A stretch of 64,000 bases of DNA from NCBI RefSeq assembly GCF_040939455.1, contig NC_134124.1, positions 32,935,138 through 32,999,137 of the forward strand. The letters run 5' to 3'. The stretch is from Microcebus murinus (lineage: Eukaryota > Chordata > Mammalia > Primates > Cheirogaleidae). Shown here piece by piece: positions 1 to 12,369 of the stretch (the first letter of the stretch is position 1; every line of letters begins with the position of its first letter). A program made the translations under genes and the position numbers. The notes below the pieces were generated by a model. The model saw only the letters and a list, made by a program, of their open reading frames with translations. It did no database searches and had not been told where the DNA came from.

Positions 1-539
1 AGACTGGCAGCCACGTGATTTATTCTCCAGAGTCTATGGTCTCGTTTTGTGTTGGTCTTAATTCCCCAGCATGTGTTCATTTAATGTGGACATTAGAGTG
101 GTCATTTCGAGTTTGAAGAAGTGGCAAGTATGCAGTGAGTAGGATTTTCCTGTAATGTTCTTTATTACCATTATCCTGGGCTCACTTGCCTTGATTTCTG
201 TCCCTGCCTTTCCACAGGTGAGCAGTATGCTCATGACCTTTCCCCCACTCCAACCCCCCAGTGATTCTTTGGGTCCCAGTGAAATCTGCTAATGCAGAGG
301 TAATTGGAAGTCCCTAAACCATTATTCTTCCCTGGAGTATTTGCATGTTAACAGAGATCAGGACCCAAAGTTAAATTTGATGATACTTTAAAGATGGAAA
401 TTTAAACATTAACCAGCAGATTAGTATTAACAGAAAGGATTTTATTCACCTTTTTTTTCTGCTTTCCTAATTTTCCTGAAATTGTACCAAACGACTACAC
501 TTTCTGTTACTTACTAACACACATCCTAGGGATACCTGC
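1..539. other. intronic unique sequence
   Basis: No repeat family or exon recognised. The composition is ordinary. Confidence 0.5.
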
Positions 540-770
540 TGTCTATGTTGTTTAATTTAGAACCCAGCACTTCGCATGAATTACATTATGTAATCCACAG
601 CACAACTTCATCATGAGATAGTTAGAGACTGACTTTATCTCCACTAAATAGATAAAGAAATGCGGAGAGATTGGCTTCTTGCAATTTACGGTAGGAGACA
701 GAGCTGGTCAAACCCAGGCAGTCAGGCTTCAGAGCCCCAACACCTCACCACCAGGCCACATTACTGGGAC
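540..770 (-). repeat. MIR SINE relic
   Basis: GATAAAGAAATGCGGAGAGA and CAGAGCTGGTCAAACCCAGG are worn versions of the MIR core in reverse. Confidence 0.7.
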
Positions 771-2689
771 CATAATAAGGATTATGCATTTATTATGGCT
801 GTACAAAATATAACGTAATACAAGAAAATATAATAGTATGTAAGATATAATTATATGCAATTAGCTGTGTGGACACTCATTTGCATACTTTGATTTCAGA
901 AACACCAATGGGGGGAAGAAAACACTTTCTCAGAGGGTTGTGACTAGAATTCCAGAAACTGGGTGGATTTGGTAAAGTTTATAAGGTGCATGTTTCCCTT
1001 CTTTGCTGGCTCAGCAGTTTGCTCCTGGCACTCACACTTGGGAGATAAATGCAAACCCAGATCTCACCATTCATGCCGCTCCCAGAGGTCACGCATCACT
1101 TACTGAGTAACTGATGGGGTTGGAGAGAGGGCATGGCTGGGACTCAGCTGCAGAGCTCCACTGATTTCATGAAAGGTGATAGCTCAGCCCAGTGACAGCT
1201 ATGGACAGTGTAACCACGGAGAGCCATCAGCTCTGTGCTCATTCTCCTCTCCACAGACTTAATTTGTGGCTGGACTTGGCCCTTCCTTTGCACTTACAGG
1301 AAAGCCTAAAACTTATCATGGTCCACGTGGACCGCTCTTCTCATCCCTCTGACCTCTGCCCAAGGACACCTGGGGCTCCTCCAAGCCCAGTAGCCGGGAG
1401 ATGTTTTCCTGAAGATCGGCCGCCCTTATCATCCAAATATGTAGTTAAACAGTTCCTTAAATGAACTAAGATTCATTGTGTTAAGTCTTAACTCAGTCTG
1501 TGCAGGCACTTTCCCAATTACCTTTGCAAGAATACTATTTATTCCTCTTAGTTATTTATTTTGCAATTGCTTCTACAATTTCTTTTAAAGAGTGTCAATG
1601 TCAGCCTCTTCCATAAAGGAAAAGTGTGCAGAATGACAGTGAGCAGGAGTGAATGCAGTATAAACCTAGGAAAGTGCCTGAGATGGATGGGAGGAACACT
1701 CGAGACATCGTGTCTGGGATTTGAACTGAGTCCACGTTGCTCCTGATGTGAGATTTTGGATTAGAACATTCGACCTCATCATTTCCCTATGAGAAACACT
1801 GCATACTCTTTATTTTCCTTAATTGTTATTGTTCTTCTTCAGCATAAATTTTTGCGAGGCTTTCCAGAAAAGACAATGGGTCTGGATTTTTGAGGACTGT
1901 TATGATATTTTTTTAGAGATGAGGATTGTATTCAGGTCAAATTTTCCCCATCACATTCTACCGTACACATGTGGGAAATGCTGCCCCTTTCATCCTTCTC
2001 TCAGGAACTTTGTACTTCTACCAGTTCCTGCATCCAGTAAACATATCTGTTGAACTTTGTTTAACCCAATGCCTTCCAATCTTGCTGCATTAAAGAGCCC
2101 TACACTGCATCAAAGAGCCCTTACACAGCTGTGGAGAGGCGTGCTTGGGAGAAGCCAATTTCAGAGATGGGATTGCATCCCAGGAGTACATTGCAATGAT
2201 TGCTTTCTCAAGGATTAGGGCCCACTGCTCAGAACAGGCTGTAGACAGTGTTAGGACAAGCTTTTCCAAGGGATCTTAATCAAACTTTTAAGTTTTTCAA
2301 TTGAATGATGCACAAACACAATATTTTGCCCCGTTGCTGGAGGAAACATAATAAATAATACTGTGATAGCCCCTTGATAGTGGAAGGACTATCTTAAAAA
2401 AAGGAAAAATGCCTCAGAGGGGTTAGAGGTGAGAATTACTTTTATCTGTGTCTGTCAGAGTCTCATGTATGTCCTGGTACTGGGCAAATATTATTTAAGA
2501 GCTTTGCCATAACTCAAATAACCTTTCTATTCAGTTCATTTAGTTTTCTCTTTAGCTTTAATGCCAGTTCACTTTTGAGAGAGAATTTTAACAGAAATTG
2601 CAGTAATGTCATTCATCAGTATTTGTATAGCCAATTGTAACTTTTGGAGGAAGCTCTCCAGAAAGAATTATAATACAGTATCCACATTG
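771..2689. other. intronic unique sequence, AT-rich at 780-900
   Basis: Nothing named is visible except a small echo: TGCATTAAAGAGCCC near 2085 recurs as TGCATCAAAGAGCCC near 2107. Short open frames (up to 90 codons) resemble no protein I know. Confidence 0.5.
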
Positions 2690-2815
2690 CTTAAGTTATT
2701 TATTGTTTCCAAAGGATGAATCCTCCCATTTTAGGGATGAAGGGGTGGAGGCTCAGAGAAGATGAACCCTAGTTTATGCAGGTAGAACCAAGGAAGTATT
2801 CAACCAGAATACTAA
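2690..2815 (-). repeat. MIR relic, diverged
   Basis: CCCATTTTAGGGATGAAGGG followed by GGAGGCTCAGAGAAGATGAA is the reversed MIR core. Confidence 0.6.
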
Positions 2816-3029
2816 GAAATAATGCTAATAAATTAAAATAATGTCAATAAATGGAAGCAGTTAGCTGGAAGATTTGGAACTGGTTCACCTACTCAATTAA
2901 AGCTTTCTTAAAATCCTTGGTATTGTATACAGATTGGGCCTGATATATTTAATTATCTCAATAAGGTAGATCTTGGCTATTACCTTTGTAATCATAACAG
3001 CAATGAGAAAAACAACCCTTAATGATTGA

Positions 3030-3195
3030 GGATTTACAGTTTAAAGAATATCACCTACATTATTTTCCTAGGCTGGCAGAGTTAGCTCATTTTACAGATT
3101 TATAATACGCAAAAAGGTTGAGTGATTGGCGTATGGTCACAGAGCTTAACACATAACAAAGCTGGAGCCCTTAAATTGTGCTGTCTCATTTCACA
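3030..3195 (-). repeat. MIR relic
   Basis: CTCATTTTACAGATTTATAA, TATGGTCACAGAGCTTAACA and AAAGCTGGAGCCCTTAAATT mark a reversed MIR. Confidence 0.7.
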
Positions 3196-3329
3196 GAGCC
3201 ACTCCAGCAAAGCTATTTGATTGGATCTCACCTATTTCTTTTGCGTATCTGATACATTCTGGGAAGTTTTCCAATGGGAATTACTTGGAAAGGAGCTTGG
3301 AATTTGTATGGCAAGGTTCGATAACCCCT

Positions 3330-3580
3330 TTATTTAATAAACACCTAGATCATCGTTATTGTCATTAAAGGCATGCTTCTAAGTGTTTTGTAAATGTCAA
3401 GTTGTGAACTATCAGTCCCATTGGTAGATATAATTTTACTCCATTTCACAGATGTGCAAACTAAGACCAGAGAGGCTAAATCACTCCCTTGATGACATAT
3501 AGTCACCACCTAGTGGAACTAGGCTAGTGCCCAGGCTCTCTGGCTCCAGGGTCTGTGTTTTTGACCTCCAGCCTGGGCTG
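3330..3580 (-). repeat. MIR relic, nearly full length
   Basis: ACTCCATTTCACAGATGTGC and CCAGAGAGGCTAAATCACTC mark the core; CAGGCTCTCTGGCTCCAGGG is the tRNA-related end. It ends about 180 bases before the MaLR LTR. Confidence 0.72.
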
Positions 3581-3755
3581 CTTCTCCTTTTACCTCCTCT
3601 GTTTATGCATGCACAGGACTGGTAGAAAAATTGGGTCAAGGGTGATTCTGATTGAGATGTTTTCTTGGTCTAAACATGAGATGTTTGCCTGGTAAGCATA
3701 TGTGAATGGTTTTTACTTTCTTATATATTTTCTAACTTTCCTACAGTATTTCTGT

Positions 3756-3760
3756 GTTAC
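3756..3760 (+). repeat. LTR target-site duplication, left
   Basis: GTTAC directly before the LTR; the identical copy lies at 4191-4195. Confidence 0.85.
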
Positions 3761-4190
3761 TGCTCTAGTTTGAATAGTTGACCCTCCATGTCTCATGTTG
3801 AAATTTGGTCTCCCAATGTTGGAGGTGAGGCCTAGAGGGAGGTGTTTGGGTCATGTGGGCAGGTCCCTCAGGAATGGCTCAGTACCTGTCAGTAATGAGT
3901 GAGGTGATGAGTGAGTGCCGTTCTGTTAGTTCCCATCAGAGCTGATTGTTAAAAGCAGCCTGGCACCTCCCCTCCCTCTCTGGCTTCCTCTCTTACCATG
4001 TGATCTTTGCACATGCAGCTCTCCTTCCCCTTCTGCCATGAGTGGAAGTAGCTTGAGGCCCTCATAGAAGCAGATGCTGACATCATGCTTCTTGCACAGC
4101 CTGCAGAATCGGGAGCCAAATAAACCTCTCTTCTTTATAACTTACCCAACCACCGGTATTCCTTTATAGCAACACAAACAGACCAAGACA
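3761..4190 (+). mobile_element. MaLR (MST/THE1-type) solo LTR
   Basis: This 430-base LTR begins TGCTCTAGTTTGAA and ends ACCAAGACA, giving the standard TG and CA termini. It is flanked on both sides by the 5-base duplication GTTAC (3756-3760 and 4191-4195). Inside are GTTGGAGGTGAGGCC, a MaLR hallmark, and GAGCCAAATAAACCTC, which contains the AATAAA polyadenylation signal at 4118-4123. No internal retroviral sequence remains, so it arose by recombination between the two LTRs. It is an old element; subfamily from memory. Confidence 0.9.
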
Positions 4191-4195
4191 GTTAC
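4191..4195 (+). repeat. LTR target-site duplication, right
   Basis: GTTAC directly after the LTR terminal CA. Five bases is the length expected for ERVL/MaLR integration. Confidence 0.85.
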
Positions 4196-4369
4196 TTTCC
4201 TAATAATAAAAGAAGATATAGTAAACATGTTGTTCCAGTATAGAGTCATGGCCTTTATCTGCGGTGCTAATGGTGATACATTGGCAACAAACGCACACAC
4301 GCATACTCTTACATGGGGAATTTTGATCCAGAAACTTGTCTGTAAGCCCCTATTCATTCCTTTTTGCAC

Positions 4370-4530
4370 ATTGCCTTTGTGACCTTGGGCATATCTCTGT
4401 AGCTCTTTGAGCTGCTGTTTTCTCATCTGATAAAAGAAGATAATACTATTTCAAAGGAGATTGGTAGGACCAAGTGAGGCATTGAATATGCACATATTTT
4501 ATGAGTTTAAAAGTACTATAAAAATTTTAA
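4370..4530 (+). repeat. MIR relic
   Basis: TTTGTGACCTTGGGCATATC, TTTTCTCATCTGATAAAAGA and AAGTGAGGCATTGAATATGC follow MIR order. Confidence 0.68.
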
Positions 4531-4779
4531 TCACTGTGTTTAGGTAAAAACATATAAGACGGTGTTTTTTTAAAAGTTTCCATTCTCTGTTATTTGCATA
4601 GATGTTATGCAACTTGCGTTTTAGAAAGTTTGCCAGGAAGATTTTTATCATGCAGCTCTCAGCCAGTCAGGATGTGAGCTAGGGTAGAAGTTTTGTGGGA
4701 TAAGCAATCTGCTGCTCCCTTGGAGAATTCTCTAAATTTGCAAGTAGAAACATTGCAGTTGGCTAAATGAAGCTGGAGT

Positions 4780-5060
4780 AATAACATTTATCATTCAGGT
4801 GGAGCCTTTGTATTTGCAAAGGGCCTGTAATTGGTAATTAGCTGCCCCCCTCGCCTCCTGCCAACCCCCCTCCTGCCCCCCTCCTGTGCCCACTGGATCC
4901 CAGAGGCAGAGGCGCCTGCATCCTCTCACTCCGTTGCTCCCCACGCGTTGCCCGCAAAGTCCCAGCGAGCCACGGCTATCTGATAAATTGGTGCAGCCAC
5001 ACACATTCGCTCTGGCCCTGCGCTGGGAGGAAATGAGGTCAGGCTTGGAAGACCTCAGGC
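4780..5060. promoter_or_regulatory. candidate intronic regulatory patch
   Basis: CCTGTAATTGGTAATTAGCT holds two homeodomain-type TAATT cores. It is followed by a C-rich, CpG-containing stretch (about ten CpGs at 4845-5040) and a GATA-type core in GCTATCTGATAAATTGG. No repeat covers it. This is inference from motif density only. Confidence 0.3.
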
Positions 5061-6074
5061 TTCAGGAGTTAGGTATTTTCAATATTAATAGGAATAGTCT
5101 CTGCTCACATCTTCTTTCCCTCTCACCTTTTCTACCCCAAAAGCCCGACCTGTGTGTAGTTGGTTTCTCGGTCTCTGGTGACCCATTTTTACTTCCTTCA
5201 GCCATCCTGTTGGCAAGTCACATTTCCCTGTGTGCCTGGATTTTTCTCATTCATTTGTTCCCGAGAAGAATCAGGAAACCAGGAATCCTGATGATCTTTC
5301 TGCCACCTCTTGGCTAGCAACTTAGCTGAACACTCACTTCGTCTCTTCTGCTCCATTCAGTCACGCGGAAGTTCATCCGAGGGAGCTAGGACTTCCTATT
5401 AGCAACCCCATCCTGCCTAAAACATGGAGAGTCTCCTCCCCGCCATTCAGCAGGTCTGAGAGACTTCTCTGGAAGGAGGGCTGAAAACTGAATAATTAAC
5501 AAAACCATTTCTTCCTGCCTTTTTTTCTTTTCACCAGTTTGAAGGATTCTGCCGATCTCTTTGGCCTGGCCTCTGGGTGGATAGACATATTGTCCAAGGC
5601 CCAACTGCAATTCCTCCATGTGCAACTTCACTCATGACTCCTTCTCCTAGAAGCCTCCAGAACTGAGCAGTCTGTAGCCAGACACAGTTGCTCCTTCCAA
5701 TCATCCTGGGGACGCTCCAATCTTACCAATTCATTTCTGTTTCAGAATGTTTTTTTTTTTTTTTTTGAGTAATGCATGTAACCATCTATAACATTAGACC
5801 TCCCTTTTTTCCTTTTTAAAATATTTTTCCTCTGTGATGCTTTTTCTTTACTACCCACCCCATCCATTGATGTTTTTATGGAAGGCCAAAAAGTTTAACA
5901 GAGTCCAGAGGGGAGAAATGAACTCTAAAGTAGGGAGTTAAGGACCTGGGTTAGCCAGGCAGCCCTGCAGAGCCTCACTTTGCTTACCTGTATGGTGGAG
6001 AAAGTCATATCGGCCTCGGGGGAAGGGAGATTGAGATGCTACAGGACAGACCCTGGGACAGATGGGCCATGGTC
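5061..6074. other. intronic unique sequence
   Basis: No recognised repeat other than the T tract at 5749. An 81-codon minus-strand frame (5386-5631) has no recognisable product. Confidence 0.5.
5749..5766 (+). repeat. poly-T tract
   Basis: Eighteen T residues with no recognisable element on either side. Confidence 0.75.
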
Positions 6075-6260
6075 AGAGCATGGTCCTGGGGTAGAATCCC
6101 AGCCCTGCCATTGGTGTGTGACCTGTGGGAACCTCTGTAGTTCCGCTTCTCCATCTGTAGACAGAGTAACAGTACCGCCTGTTGTGCAGGGTTGTGTTGG
6201 GAGGATTAAAAGGGATCATTCATGTAAAGTGCTTTCCAGGGTGCCCAACCAATATAAGTC
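6075..6260 (+). repeat. MIR, well preserved
   Basis: GTAGAATCCCAGCCCTGCCA, TCTCCATCTGTAGACAGAGT, GTTGGGAGGATTAAAAGGGA and TGTAAAGTGCTTTCCAGG cover nearly the whole SINE. Confidence 0.82.
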
Positions 6261-6929
6261 TTTCATACGTATTATCTATTGCTGTTACTGTCATTGTTCC
6301 TGGGATTTAGCAATTTCTGATTCCCCGAGGGGAAGATGTTTGCTAACAGAAGGGCCTGTTTTAGGTCTTGCCTTTCCCCAGAAACACTTGTGAAATTCCT
6401 GTGGGTACTTTGTGAGCACCAGCGCCGAGCGTGACCGTGGTCCAGGAGCTCACAACACAGCCCGTGTTCCTTGGCAGGGTGTCATAAGCTCCAGGCAGTT
6501 TCTGAGCCCAGCTTAGAGCTGAACTTGGAAAAGGAGATCCATCTCTCAAACAAGCCCTGGCATTCCTATTAACAAATAGGCCCTTTTTCCTAATTGCATG
6601 AGCCTCGGAACAGGTACAGACTGCACCTATCTTTTATGAGTTCAGCTGGCCATGTCCCAAGAGGGCCTTGTGAACATATGACTGATGAAGATGGATCTGA
6701 AGCTGCATGAGGCTAGAAGGTGGGAGCAGGGATGTGGCTCAAAGGCAAGGACAGGCTGGACAGACCAGGGTTCCATCATATCAAACAATGCTTTCTGCAT
6801 CATGTTGTACCCTATAGCACTCACCATACCAGGGCATAGAGCTGGAGAGACCTTGAAGATTATTTAAAGATAAACAAACCAATGCCTTGAAGTCTTGTAA
6901 CTGTAAATAGAGGTGGAGGAGGCTGGATG
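6261..6929. other. intronic unique sequence
   Basis: No feature supported. Confidence 0.45.
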
Positions 6930-7140
6930 CATTCATTTAACAGTTATTTACTGAGGTTTTACTGTGTCTCAGACAATGCACTGCAAACACAAGGTGAATC
7001 AGACAATGTCCCTGCCTCTGGTCTTCTAAAAAAAAAAAAAAAAAAAAAAAGACCAGTAAACCTAAAAACAATTGTAAATTGTGGTACAAAACATACAGGA
7101 AGCAGAAATAGGCAAGAAGTATAAAGGTTAGGGCAGAAAT
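6930..7140 (-). repeat. L2 relic, antisense, split by poly-A
   Basis: TTCATTTAACAGTTATTTAC, TGAATCAGACAATGTCCCTG and later AGAAATAGGCAAGAAGTATA resemble the L2 3' region in reverse. Confidence 0.6.
7027..7050 (+). repeat. poly-A tract inside L2 relic
   Basis: About 24 A residues interrupt an antisense L2. No SINE head is visible beside it. Confidence 0.8.
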
Positions 7141-8770
7141 GAGGCTGGTTGCTTTAGGTGGGGTGGCCAAGCGTGCCCTCCATAACACTGAGATCAAGAA
7201 TTAAAAAATGAAAGGTGCTTGCCTTATGAAAAATGGCTAGTGGGAACCTTCCTTGGGTTTCAGTGGATGTGGGAATGAATTCACAGACCCATATGCTTTG
7301 TAAAAATGTGGGGGAGGAAATATACAGAGCAGGAATCACCCCTCGTCAACCTGGGGTTCCTCCAGGCCTTCCTAGCCAGCTCCGTCCCCCTGCAGACTCA
7401 GGGCCTGCCGCCTCACTGGTTTGCCCAGCCCAGGGCCAAACCAATATTGGCAGCCACCCGAGGCCACCAGCAGGTGGGGTCTACAGTTAGTCTTGCTGCC
7501 ACTGATCTTCTACTTAATGGTCCCAGGAGGGCCAGCTTGTTCTTGTCACCCCCCTCACGCCTCTACCTTCTTGTAGGAGACTGCACTCTACTTTATGCAT
7601 CTTAAGGTGACAAAAACTAACTCACCTGACCAGTGGCAGTGCTGCCTGACCAGGGACACCCCATCACCACCTGAATGGACCAGGTCTGAGTTTGCCCTGC
7701 TTCACCCCAAAATGCTCCACTGTCTTTCTGCAACCAAGTGTCCCAGCCTCACTCCATTCTCTTCCCCATCAATCTGTGCTGCCGAGAGGGAATCCAAGAG
7801 GACAGCCTTGCTGGGCAGGAGCACAAAACCAGTGAGTGACATGAAACATGGTCCTTCTGAAAGAGGAGCCAAGAAACCATGGCAAGGGCGGCATCATGGA
7901 GGCCAAAGGAGAGAATAAGTTTTAAAAAAGGAAGAGAGGTCCAGATACATCCAAACTGTTGAAAAGTATAAGAAATCAGAAAAAAAAAAAAAGAAAAAAC
8001 ACATGATTTGTCAACAAACTATGACAACTTCATAGAGCACAGCTATATGAGAGTGGGTGGGTGGAAGAAAACAGCAATCACAGCCCAATAATGCGCATCT
8101 AATGTTATTAGGTTAAATACTACACAAGTAATTACTCAGTGATGAAAATTATTAATTGTGCATATGATGCTCACTCTATGCCCTGGGTTCTTCTAGTCCT
8201 TGAATAGTGGAATAATTAGCAGATAACTGCACTATTAATTATGCCAAGGCTTGCTTGGAGATAGGCTAAGAGGCCAAACATGTAGGATGAGGGGTATCTA
8301 TGTGCTCCTTTTTTCTTTGTGTCTTGCAAAGAGCATATGGAATGCTGAGGTCAGCCCGAGCTCACAGCTGGCCCAGTAGACTGAATTTCTGTCATGCCCT
8401 ACCCTGAAAAAGAAACCAGAGCACCTATGCAACTGGCGCTCGGGCATAGCAGGGGGTTAAAGGTGGTCTCCAGTTCAATTCGTGACACATTTATAAACCA
8501 GGCTCCCAGGGCCAGTATTCTCTTCTCTCCGCCTCATGCATGCTTGGCCATACGATAAGCATTTCTCATTCCTTGCCCCATTGACACGGATGAGATCATC
8601 TCACATGCGTAAAAATAGACACAAAGTCCGTAGCTTTTTACACCAGCATTTTCTACAAAACAGATCCTGGAAAATTATTAATATTTGCAGAATGCCTCCT
8701 AGCGTGTCCTGTCATGGGACACGAGATAAGACAGTAAGAAGCCATCCTGTTGGAGCCTGAGAGCTTGACC
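7141..8770. other. intronic unique sequence
   Basis: Contains an A-rich run at 7980-8000 and otherwise no named repeat. Open frames of 85-107 codons between 7233 and 7918 overlap each other in different frames and look random. Confidence 0.45.
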
Positions 8771-8932
8771 CAGTGCTGTCCAATGGAACCTGCCTTGTGC
8801 TACCAATAATGTGGCCATGAGCCATATGTGCCTACTGAGCACTTGAAATGGGGCTAATGTGACAGAAGAACTTTGCTGTATATGATTTTAATTAATTTAA
8901 ATTTAAGTAACCACTTATTGGTAGTGGTGAAA
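8771..8932 (+). mobile_element. Charlie-type hAT MITE
   Basis: The left end CAGTGCTGTCCAATGGAAC is followed by GTGGCCATGAGCCATATGTG and CTACTGAGCACTTGAAATGG, a common mammalian hAT MITE whose exact name I do not assign. The right end keeps only TATTGGTAGTGGTG. Confidence 0.72.
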
Positions 8933-8939
8933 GCAAGAC

Positions 8940-10139
8940 TTTGGGAGACACTCTGGCTTTGGTTTCTTCCTTATGTACTCATGACTAGGGCTGCCTGTCT
9001 GGGCTTGGGGGACCTCAGAGCCGCTTAGGGTCATGTGTGTCCTCTAGATGACATTTCTTGGACAATTTCCCTCCTCCTATCAAACGAGAGCTTCATTCAC
9101 TCACGCAAACGAGTAAAAATCTGCCTGGAATTACTTAAGGGGATGAGGGATGAACATATTAACAGGCTATAGATAATAAGAAAGTCCTTTAAAAATGAAT
9201 GTGGTGGCTGCCAAATCAATTCATGCAAAATAACAGTAGACAAGGATGAGCTGTGGCTGACATGGAGCAATTAAGCTTCGTGATTTTGCCTTGAATTATT
9301 AATTTCAAGAAGGGTTGTTTCTCTCTCTCCAGTCTACGTCTTCTCCCAGTGAGGGTGGGGAGGAAAGCACTGCAGGCGAGCCTCTTTCCTCTCTTTTTTT
9401 CTTTTTACAAATTTTTTGTTGAGCAACAATCTCTCTTGGTTTCTTTTCTTAGGCTTTCAGCTCTTCATCAGGATTTGCATTACTTTTTCTTCCCTCATTC
9501 GCAACAAATGAGCCACATAAATAAGCGTTAACAAAACACAACAAGGCAGACCTGTCCCAAGCATGGGAAATCATCCTCATCAACAGTCCCTTTTCTGAAG
9601 TGCCCTGCACAGCCGTGGCAGGTGCTCATGTGCATGCCAGAGAAAGGGGAGTGTACAAGCTCCGAAAAGTGAACTCATGCAAGGTCGTTTTCCTCCTGGG
9701 AAAAATAAAATGACTTTAGCTGATCTGCTCGTTGGGTGGACTCATGATGCTACTGACACCGTCGGTATGAGGATCAAGCCTAGTATGGGATATGTTCCAT
9801 CATAAAGGACGCCTTTGCACAGAGCCCAGCCCTAGGAAGCCACCTTACAAATACATGTGCATCCCAAAGAGGACCAGGAGACTGAGGATGGCTTGGCTCA
9901 GCCCAGCGCTATTGCTAACAGGAGCCCTCAAAGCGCACGCCTTGCTATTGACAGTGGGTCAGGGGGAAGGATGCACTCGCCAGCCTTGCTTCAGGGGCTT
10001 ATCTTGTAGCACCATCTCCTTCTTTTGAGCACTTCTCACCTTCTTTTCTGGAACCTTCAGACTTCTTTGAAGGAACCCTTCCCACCTATGCAAGTGCACT
10101 AAGTTCCTGACACATAAAATGGGATTTGGTTAATTTGTG
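8940..10139. other. intronic unique sequence, partly AT-rich
   Basis: 9120-9310 is AT-rich with several TAAT and AATTA cores and no visible repeat, as is common in conserved noncoding DNA. Conservation cannot be judged here. Confidence 0.4.
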
Positions 10140-10330
10140 GGGTGGGACGGTTTAGTGGAAAGTGCTTTGGGAGTCAGACCCATTGGGGTTTTAATTCCAT
10201 TTCAGTCACTTTCCGGCTGTTTGACTTTAGCAAAGTGATAAATCTTTGAGCCTATTTCCTCACCCGTGACACTGGACAGTCGCACATCATCTTGTGTGAC
10301 GATGGTGATGATTGTAAAGGAGGAATGTGA
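10140..10330 (+). repeat. MIR relic
   Basis: GGAAAGTGCTTTGGGAGTCA and TTTAATTCCATTTCAGTCAC, followed by a worn core, give MIR order. Confidence 0.68.
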
Positions 10331-11072
10331 AGTTCCCAGTACAGTAGCTTCCGTGTGGTAAGCATTGTGCTTGCAGTGACAGTCGACAAGGCCTAGACAC
10401 CCAGGGGACATTTCCCAGCTAGCCTCAGAAGTAACGTGAAACCTTCCTCCAGGGAACATGTCCTCAAGTGTAAGGGACAAAGCCCAAGTCCCTTTCACTG
10501 TTCCCCAAATTCTAGTCTCCAAAATGACTAGTATTAAAAGTGAAATGTGTATCTGCTCTGATCTTTTCCTACAAATATACACTCACCTATGCATAGTGTT
10601 TACAAATGAACAAAGGTTTCCTTGTCTTTATTCAAGAAGAGATCTGATGTCATAATTTCTCAGCGACCAAACCCAAAAAATGACTACTGGAATCTTCTGG
10701 TACCGATGCTGCATCCTCAGATTACAGCCATTCTGCAATAAAAATCCTCCCGTCCACTGTCAAGTCCTAACTTCTCGGCGTGCTCTGCATCCGTCTGCCT
10801 TTCTCTGCAAAGAAATAGTTTCTCCAGCAGGCGTGGACAGGCAAGATTACATCACTGCCCTGCCCCGTCCCACAGTCATTAAGTAAGAGAGATCCCCTTA
10901 CTCCAGACCCTGTCACCTCAAACAGGGCGTGGATAAGGGCACAGAAACTAAATAATTCGCCTTTTGCTGTGCTCTGAAAGGGAGAGGAGCTGAACGATGT
11001 GTTGCCATGGAAATCAGGTTCTGTTGACTAGTAGCTTCCTCTACTTGGAGTGTGGCAGCTTAGCCTGCAGGA
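10331..11072. other. intronic unique sequence
   Basis: No feature supported. A 126-codon minus-strand frame (10202-10582) overlaps a MIR and is judged random. Confidence 0.45.
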
Positions 11073-11230
11073 CAGTGGCTCCCAGGCCTGGTTGCACCTT
11101 GGAATCTTCTGGGGCTGCACAAATATGGACACCTGGGCCCTGCCCCTAAGGATTACGATTTCATTAGTTTGTGAGGCAGCCTGGCATCCCTGGGTAGTTC
11201 TCATGAGCAGGTAAAGATTGGTGGCCACTG
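11073..11230 (+). mobile_element. MER5-type hAT MITE
   Basis: CAGTGGCTCCCAGGCCTGG at the left and TTGGTGGCCACTG at the right are the degenerate inverted ends. Inside are the typical phrases GGAATCTTCTGGGGCTGCAC and ACACCTGGGCCCTGCCCC. Full length, old. Confidence 0.8.
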
Positions 11231-12369
11231 CTGTAGGACAGCTCTCTCCTTTCTGGTGAATTAGACTCTATCCTGAGTGTCCAGTCAGCATAAGTGAATT
11301 CGGGACTGTGTTTTATTTAAATATTGATACCACCTTCAGCCGAGGAAGAAGTCTGCTCATTTGTTCACCTTGCAGAAACAATGGCTCTGTAGTCCAACCC
11401 TTTCTCTTTTCTTCCCTGACTCAGCCCCCTTCCTTGTGAGAAGGAGCAATGCATGTGCAAGCCAAGGGCCCCTGCTGGCCTCTGTTCTGAAAATATTGCC
11501 ACGCTAAGAGAGCTCCTGTATGTATCAGCCTTCAAGCAGTTTGGGGGTCAGACACGCACTTCTCCGACTTCCAGGCAGTTGCCAACCTTTGCCTCCCCTT
11601 CTTGGATTTCCTTCAACATGCAGATTTATGGGGCAGGGAACGGAGGCGAGGTGGCTGGCGTCCAGGCTTGCTGTGATCACAGAGGAGAATGAGCAGATGT
11701 GCTCCAGGGGAGGGCTAGCGCTTCCTGAACAGACTACTGTGTTGTCGTCAGTGGTGCTGACTTAGGGACCTCGTGTGGTTTTTTTTTTTTTTTCTTTCGC
11801 TTCATTGAGCTGGACCCAGCATCTAGGGCTCATGTTTTAGGGCACAGAGAGCCACGCTTCCCTTTGATCGTGCTGCACAGCGATCCGTGTTCACATTTGC
11901 AGCACAACTCATGACTGTGGGGGTTGGCCCTGGGGTTGAAGACTGCTGGGGCAGAGGGTGGAGTGGGTCCCCACCAGGGCTTGGTAGTAAGCAGTCACTA
12001 GGACAGGGCTTACATCACTTGCTTTATTTTTCATTTAGTAGAAATGGAGTCATATTGTGAATTCCTTGGAATGGGATGAGTGCCCTCCGCCATCTTTTCC
12101 TGGGAAGACTGCCCTGATTTCCTGGGCTGATTTGTATTCCTTTCCTAGGTGTTCTGGTAGTCATTCCCAAAGTGGATCATAGCAAATGGCAGCCTGTGTT
12201 GTTCCCACTGATTTACCTATGCACACGCCCAGCAAACATGGACCCTCCAGTGCGAGGTGTCCCCCGTGCCTAGCACGGCGCATGCAGTAAGGGCTTCATG
12301 CACGTGTGCCAGGAAGTGGACATGCTCATCACCGTCAGCATGTCTCGCAGCCTGAGTGCAATAAATTCA
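11231..12369. other. intronic unique sequence with T tract
   Basis: A T run with one C lies at 11780-11799. Otherwise nothing is recognised. Confidence 0.45.

Noticed and set aside
4886..5317. 143-codon plus-strand open frame
   Set aside because: C-rich sequence lowers stop frequency; the overlapping minus-strand frame is as plausible and neither is recognisable.
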